From Conoideocrella luteorostrata (Eukaryota; Ascomycota; Sordariomycetes; Hypocreales; Clavicipitaceae), in contig JASWJB010000092.1 of the NCBI GenBank assembly GCA_032433595.1, positions 1-64,000 of the forward strand: a stretch of DNA of 64,000 nt, given 5' to 3'. The notes under the pieces are model-generated. The model did no database searches. It was not told the origin of the DNA and saw only the letters and a list, made by a program, of their open reading frames with translations. Each line of letters begins with the position of its first letter. Position 1 is the first letter of the stretch. The position numbers and the translations under genes were made by a program. This document shows positions 58,284 through 64,000 of the stretch, one piece after another.

Positions 58284-61200
58284 GGCGAAAGCTGGGATGA
58301 AGGTATAGGCAGCAAAACCAAGGGCTGGTCCGTACGGGTGGAATGAGATGCACTATTGCTAATATGAAGGAGGCGGACGGACCGTAGTCTGGTGCGCTGT
58401 TCAAATACAATACGCTACAGGACGGGATATTATTAACATAGACCCGTGGCGAGTCCTCGGACCAGAATACGAACCTGGCTCGTGGTGGGTGCCGAGTGGT
58501 GGAAGAGTGTGACTCAGCATGACGTTTGATTCGCGGGCGCCGGTAATATTATCATACCTGACATCCAGTCTATTACTATCCATCGTTTAACAAAACAGCT
58601 ATCAATACGGAGCAGCGGCATTGGCTGGGCTAGTGTGTGTTGGCGGCGAAGACAGTTAAAATCAACAACAAAACAATCCCTCAATATAATAAAATGGGAA
58701 AAGAGTCAGCGCGGTCGTATCGAGCCGCATCGGTGCCGACAATTGAGTGCCAAGATTCGGAGGTAAACGGTCATTAAGCGAACCCTGATGCATGCATAAT
58801 AGGCCAAAGGCTACGGAGCATTCTACGGTGTGCTCGGTACCTTGACGCTGTGCTGTTGCCAGGCGGCTGCATCGTCTGGCTGACTTTATGCCGTGCAGGG
58901 TTCTGGTCTGGGGAGTCGGGATGCTCTGCTTTGCACGTCTATCATGAGATCTTGCGGCTTGTACCTGGTACAATGCAATTTGCGGTGTGCAGTATGGGTT
59001 GTGCACCGTGATTTGTGTGAGTGGTACCAGTTTTAATAATGCTATTTTATCCCATATATGCCCATCCATCTGTTGTGCCAGCGCTCCGTATGGCCAGAAA
59101 GCTAAGGTGGGGGCCGGCTTAGAAGTGGGCCCTGGTTGTGGTCGGCGAACTCAATTTTGTGCAATAATGATGATGATGGTGATGGTGATGCTCTGCCCTG
59201 CCTGCCGCTCACGATGGCGATATCACGTGCCACGATTGTCTCATGCTGGTTGGAGTTGCATCCATCGGAATTAAGATGCCGTGCAGGCCGTACTGCCGTG
59301 AGAAGCGAGACAAAGACACAGACAGCGAGCAAGACAATGCAGACACTGTTCCCGCTGTTTGCCGCACCATCCTCGTCCAGCATTGACCAAACTGGAGTCG
59401 AGCTGAAAGGCGTGCACGGCCCAGGCTCGGGATCGTGACCTGTGCTGGCTGTTTCTTTGGTACAGATTATGGAAACAAAACTGGAGTATTCCCGTTCGAT
59501 ACCACTCTGCTCCATGCGCTCGTGGCTGCAGCATCGAGCATCATTTCTCGTCATGGCGTCTCGTCTATGGCTGCAACTGTGCGGCATGGCGAGTGGGAAG
59601 ATGGGTGGGATCGTGCTATACTACCACGGCTTTATCGGTCCGGGGTTGTAACGCGAATGCTGCGTTGCGTGCTTGGCATAACCATTGTAAGTACGGAGCG
59701 ACTATCTAACTGACTATTTGGCCATGGAATTGGGGGAGCAATGTGACCACCAGGTGGGATGACGGGCTTGGATACATTGGGTGGCTTGAACGGTGGCTGA
59801 TCGAAAGGGGAAACTCAGCAACCCCGTTACGACTTCACCAAGAGGTAGCAGCAGCGCCCCCGCTAGCAAGCTACACCCAGCCAGAAAAAAAGGGAAAAAG
59901 GAAACTCGCGAGAGGAGAAAAAAAAAAAAAAAGGAGACGTACGTGGTAGCAGGAGCCGGAGAAACAGCTACGAGCTCCAGTTTTGGTGTTGTGTGTTTGT
60001 CTTGAACCTACGACATATATTTCAGGTCACCAAATCTCGCCTTTTTTTAGTGGGGTCTAGCTGCATGTCTAGATCCGTTCGGGGTTCTCCCAACAGACAA
60101 AGGCGAGAAATGGCAAATAAGGATTGACATTAGTGGCTGTCTTAGGCAAAGCGGCTGGCGGCCAAGACAGAATACAAGACAAACGGCGCGCAAGTGGCTG
60201 TAGCTATCAGCCCAGGCGTTGAACTTGCCCTATGAGCGACGGCCAGTGACTAATTCATTCGTGATTACTTCCACCTACGCGCTGCTGGGGCACTCGCTAC
60301 TCGCTACTCGGTGCTCCGTACCCCGATCCATTGACCAATTGACCTTTCCCACATCGCATCACATCACGACGCGCCACCATGCATCACGACGCATTACTGC
60401 ACAAAACAGAACAGCGCATAGCACCGCACCGCGCCGCATTTTGTCGATTTTGATCGTTTGGAGAGCGGCTGGCCGCAACCGGTGCCGGATTGGGAAGTAG
60501 CGTACACAAAACTAGGGATGGAAGCAGAGCAATCCGAAGCCACCGTTCTGAACGGGCACCTACGGCAAATGGCAGTAGAGCAAGTTTCCCGAACATGCAT
60601 ACGAGAGTGCCGCCGTGGCTGAGAAGAGTACGCCTACGCTAAGTCAATGTCTGTCAACTTGGCTTTGAAATAAACTCTTGTTCGCCGGAGATGTTTGGCT
60701 TGGCTTTTGGCCCCCTCGGACCCTTCTCGCAATGGCACTGGAGGTGGCGTGACTGGACTGGCAAGTTCGGCACAGCACGGCTGCACGGCAAAGAAAGAGA
60801 GCTCGAAGGAGATAGGCAAGAGAGGGAGGGATATAAGGTACTTGGCCACGGAGTAAACAGTAAGCCCGCTTTGATGCCATCCGCGATGCCGTGTATGCCG
60901 GCGGCCTGGCGCAGTGACCCGGGTTGACTGGTTGGGTGACTGACTGACCCTAGGGTTGGGGGTCGTGGTCGGGCTTCTCGCACGCATTTGCCACCACGAA
61001 ATTTCTTGTCGTACAGACCAAGGCTGCAGTAGCCCGATGCCCTGTGCCATTTTCGTACCCCCCATTGTCCCAATTGCCACCCACACTCTCTCGGCACCCG
61101 GATGTGGGTTGATGCTGGCTGGCTAACGCAGAGCTAGGGCTGCTGGGAAAAAGACCTTGCATGATGTCAAAGGCCAGGCCAAGCCGGGCTGGTGGTCCAG

Positions 61201-64000
61201 ACGAATGGCTGTCTCATGGTCTGGCAGCCTGGTCGAGTGTGCCGGGAGTCTGGGACCTGCCCTTTGCCAAACATAGCGACAGCTTTGACGTGTGCCCGCC
61301 ACCGGCTGACGACCTGAAATGCGGCGCCAACTGCCCTGTAACGGACCTGAGATGCCCCTGTGGCAACCCTGCAACGATGTGCGAGCCTGCCCAAAACGTC
61401 CGAATTGCTCGTCTAGCGCCAGTGGACGGCGTCAATGGCGTCCAGACTCAAATCATTTCTCCCACCCCCGTCCGTGATTGCATTTGCGCATTGCCTTTTG
61501 CGCATTGCGTTTGCGTTTCCTCACCGTCTTCTCTTTTTTCCCTTCTCAATAGATTAATTAATTAATCTATTTCCATCTGCACAGCAGCCATCCAGGTGGG
61601 GTGTCTCATCTGTTTATCCCCTTGTCTCTTGCCCCAGTCCGCTTATCAGCCCCTTCTCCGTGCCCCTTCGTGCCTTCTAGCTTTCGCGCTCAGTCCACTC
61701 AAGTACTCTATTTTCTCGGACCCGAATGAAGCTATGCGCGGCTCCGCCCATATTGGCTTGCCGCTATTCCATTGGTCCCTCAGGACGTGGTGAGACCTGT
61801 CAGCCTAAGCTGCTAAATTTGTTTCTCACGTAGTTACTCCGTAGTCTGCATTGGACTACTCCTTACGCGGCATTGCAAATTGCGGCTAGACCGCTCAGGG
61901 CTTAAATTGCCGGCTAGTGTTTTGCTCGTCTCTACTCCGTAAATTTTTTTTTTTTTCGTCTTACTGCTCTCGTCCTGCGCCTTCACATGCCCGCCCGGCC
62001 GCTAATTCACCCGACTTCATTGGCCGGCCCTATTGGGTTGTTAGGCTGGTGTAGCTTAGCCCAGCCAGGCGTATGGCTCCAGTTCTCACGACGTAGTCAA
62101 TGTTGTCATTGTCTCCTCTTGCCTTAGTGCTGATTGCTCGGCGGGAGCCTTCCCGCTTGTATTTGTCAAGTAGTTGCTAGTATGTCATAATCTTACTACT
62201 AATCCCTTTTCTCGGTACCCTTCCGCATACGCCTGCTATTGCGTTCTTAATTTTGTTTATTTTTCCTCCCCTCGGGTTCTACATTACTCTGGTGCTGTTA
62301 TCGTTCTTTAAGAAAACTCTTTTGCATGCCATCCTAATCCGCTCGTTGTACAGAGTAGCCACCACGTACCAGCGCTTAGCTTGTTCGTGGATATCTCCAC
62401 CAGCACGGAAATCTGGCTTACCGATACCATGCTAGGCCACCCCCCCCCTCTTTTCTTGGCATTGAAGCGAGGTTGTGAGCAACTTACGGAGTGCTCACCC
62501 CTGGATTGAGCAGCCGCGACAATGATGAAATCGAACCAAAAGCTGATGTGTTCTTTTCCCACGCCCCCCCCCCCCCACACACACATCGCCAATCCCTACC
62601 GTCCTGTCACTACCACCTCTGTCCTCGTCTGGCTTATACCGCGACACTGCAGCTTGGGATATTAGCTTGGGCTATATTCTCTCAGCTGTCCGTTTGGACG
62701 GCCATTAGGAGCCTTCGATCGATGCACGAACCCGCTCATTCTTGGCGTTCCCGTAACCTTGAAGCTCCTCGCAGCTAGTAGTTCGCTTTGTTGGCTTTTG
62801 TCGGTCTTTCCACGCTCTAAATGCCTCCCTTATCCACAATTTCCACATGTTTTACGAGTCACCCACACGAGAAATGCAACCGACAGCGTGGGAAATAAGT
62901 TATTTTCTTTCTTTATTGGGAATAAGACTGAGTTGGGTTTATGATAGGATCTCACTTTGGCCTGTGAAGATCATTGGGGACTTTGCTTTTTTACTTGTCT
63001 TGGCGGCGTTGGCACCACTGCCGTTGCGGCGTCAGCTAGTGCCGAGTGTACCTGGAAACTCTCTACTTTAATTTAAGCCGCGGCTTTGGCTTAGCAATAA
63101 GGCGCCGGAACCCCCAGATGGGTGAGCGCGGCGGGTCGAGTGATCTCGATACGTTTCAGGTGCCGTATTAACTGCCCGCTTCTGCTGAGTCTGAGAGGAT
63201 TATTTCTCCACTAGTTGATGGTGATCACTGACTGTGCTTAGTCTGTACATGGGGATGTTGTCTATGTACCTGTACATATTACTCCGTTCGTGGTCATACG
63301 CGGCGAAATGTTCCTCTCGCAACGCAAGAGCTACGCTCACTCACACGCCACAGCCCTCTTTTTTTTTCCTTTTTTCCTCAGCAGAGGGCTTTGTATCCCC
63401 TACCGTCTCGTTCTGTTCACTGTGACCATGGCGTCTACCCTCTTTTTTCACATCACTTCCGGGGCACCCTTGCCATTGTAGTCCATGGGTGGTGAGCCAA
63501 ACACACCAGCTGAGCTTATCCTCTTTGATCGCCATACATGAAGAGAATACTTGCCATAGCAGTCCCATGTGGGGGCTCTCTGACGATGTAACCCATTGGA
63601 CTAATGTCTAGTATGTATTTTTGCCCGTAAAAGCCGAAGCTGTGTTCATGGGTAAGTAATATGCAACCTGGCTTCCACAGACATTCGGTCAGCATGACAG
63701 CTATTGTTGGAATACAATCCCCGTGAAGGGGCTGCCATCTACAATAAGCAGCAGCGGATATCGCCCGAATCGAATTGGCATGGTACTATCCTTCTCGACT
63801 CCTCTACACTGCAATCTAGACCTCACAACCTGGCTTCAGCTTCTCAATAAGTACGCCACGGCTCGGACAATATATAGTGGCTTGAGACACCCTCGACCCT
63901 ACCGCCTGCTGGTAAGGATTCATTGGCACCACGGCTCGCAAAAAGCATTTCCTCTCCAAGCCTTCTTCTGCCACGTGGAGTCAATGTCTTGAAACTATTA
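58284..64000. other. 5.7-kb gene-poor end of the window
   Basis: No gene recognised on either strand to the window edge. The right half is pyrimidine-rich on the plus strand with T-runs, C-runs (62443-62450 and about 62563-62576), exact dispersed elements at 61835 and 61933, variants near 58607, 58813, 59695, 60315, 62485 and 63280, and a long palindrome at 61548. This resembles a long upstream or 5' UTR region of a gene beyond 64000, but that cannot be tested here. A 161-codon minus-strand ORF (59102-59587) has one hydrophobic run and no domain. Confidence 0.5.
61548..61571. repeat. 24-bp perfect AT-rich palindrome
   Basis: The 24 bases are identical to their own reverse complement, centred on ATTAATTAAT with AATAGA/TCTATT ends. 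It could extrude a cruciform or be a homeodomain-type (TAAT) binding site. It lies in a long non-coding region. Confidence 0.85.

Noticed and set aside
59102..59587. 161-codon minus-strand ORF with one hydrophobic segment
   Set aside because: No recognisable family, no supporting splice structure and low-complexity flanks.

Overview
The window looks like nuclear chromosomal DNA of a filamentous ascomycete, most likely a sordariomycete and perhaps Hypocreales. The reasons are short introns (55-123 nt for most, with GT-AG ends and CTAAC/CTGAC-type branch sites), fungal-type proteins (an Abr1-like multicopper oxidase, a 2EXR remnant, a Zn2Cys6 remnant, DHA2 and sugar-porter MFS carriers, a fungal secreted phospholipase A2), and short genes separated by long non-coding DNA. 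The genus is an inference. Exon joins were worked out by hand from splice signals and reading phase.

Layout. 0-18 kb is mostly housekeeping: a FAM86/EFM3-type lysine methyltransferase (-) divergent from ribosomal protein eS24 (+); a small secreted or anchored protein (-); a large acidic coilin-like nuclear protein (-); GTP cyclohydrolase II RIB1 (-); RNA polymerase I subunit Rpa43 (+) convergent with an FHA-domain protein (-); and the complex I twin-CX9C subunit NDUFB7 (+). 19.8-31 kb is more accessory: an amino acid transporter, a secreted phospholipase A2, a 2EXR-domain pseudogene, a small histidine-phosphatase-fold protein and a secreted multicopper oxidase. 32-43 kb has a DHA2-type MFS exporter, a clear FAD-monooxygenase pseudogene, a damaged Zn2Cys6 regulator fragment and a type II membrane glycosyltransferase-like protein. 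44-51 kb has a tRNA-Val(AAC), a hexose-type transporter and a secreted, probably GPI-anchored type B carboxylesterase. After 50.7 kb the only gene I recognise is a BPL_N/GATase-fold protein (56,977-58,283, -). The rest, about 12 kb, is gene-poor.

How the genes fit together. Most are independent. The oxidase, exporter, broken monooxygenase and broken regulator lie within 11 kb and may be the relic of a specialised-metabolism or stress cluster, but no backbone synthase is present. RIB1 makes the flavin precursor and Rpa43 and eS24 serve ribosome production; their proximity has no evident meaning.

The most striking non-coding signal is a 9-mer, TACGGAGTA or its complement TACTCCGTA. It occurs about 31 times exactly, singly, in overlapping tandem or as a perfect palindrome. 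Every copy is in intergenic DNA or introns and none is in a coding exon. No CRISPR array, intact transposon or origin was recognised.
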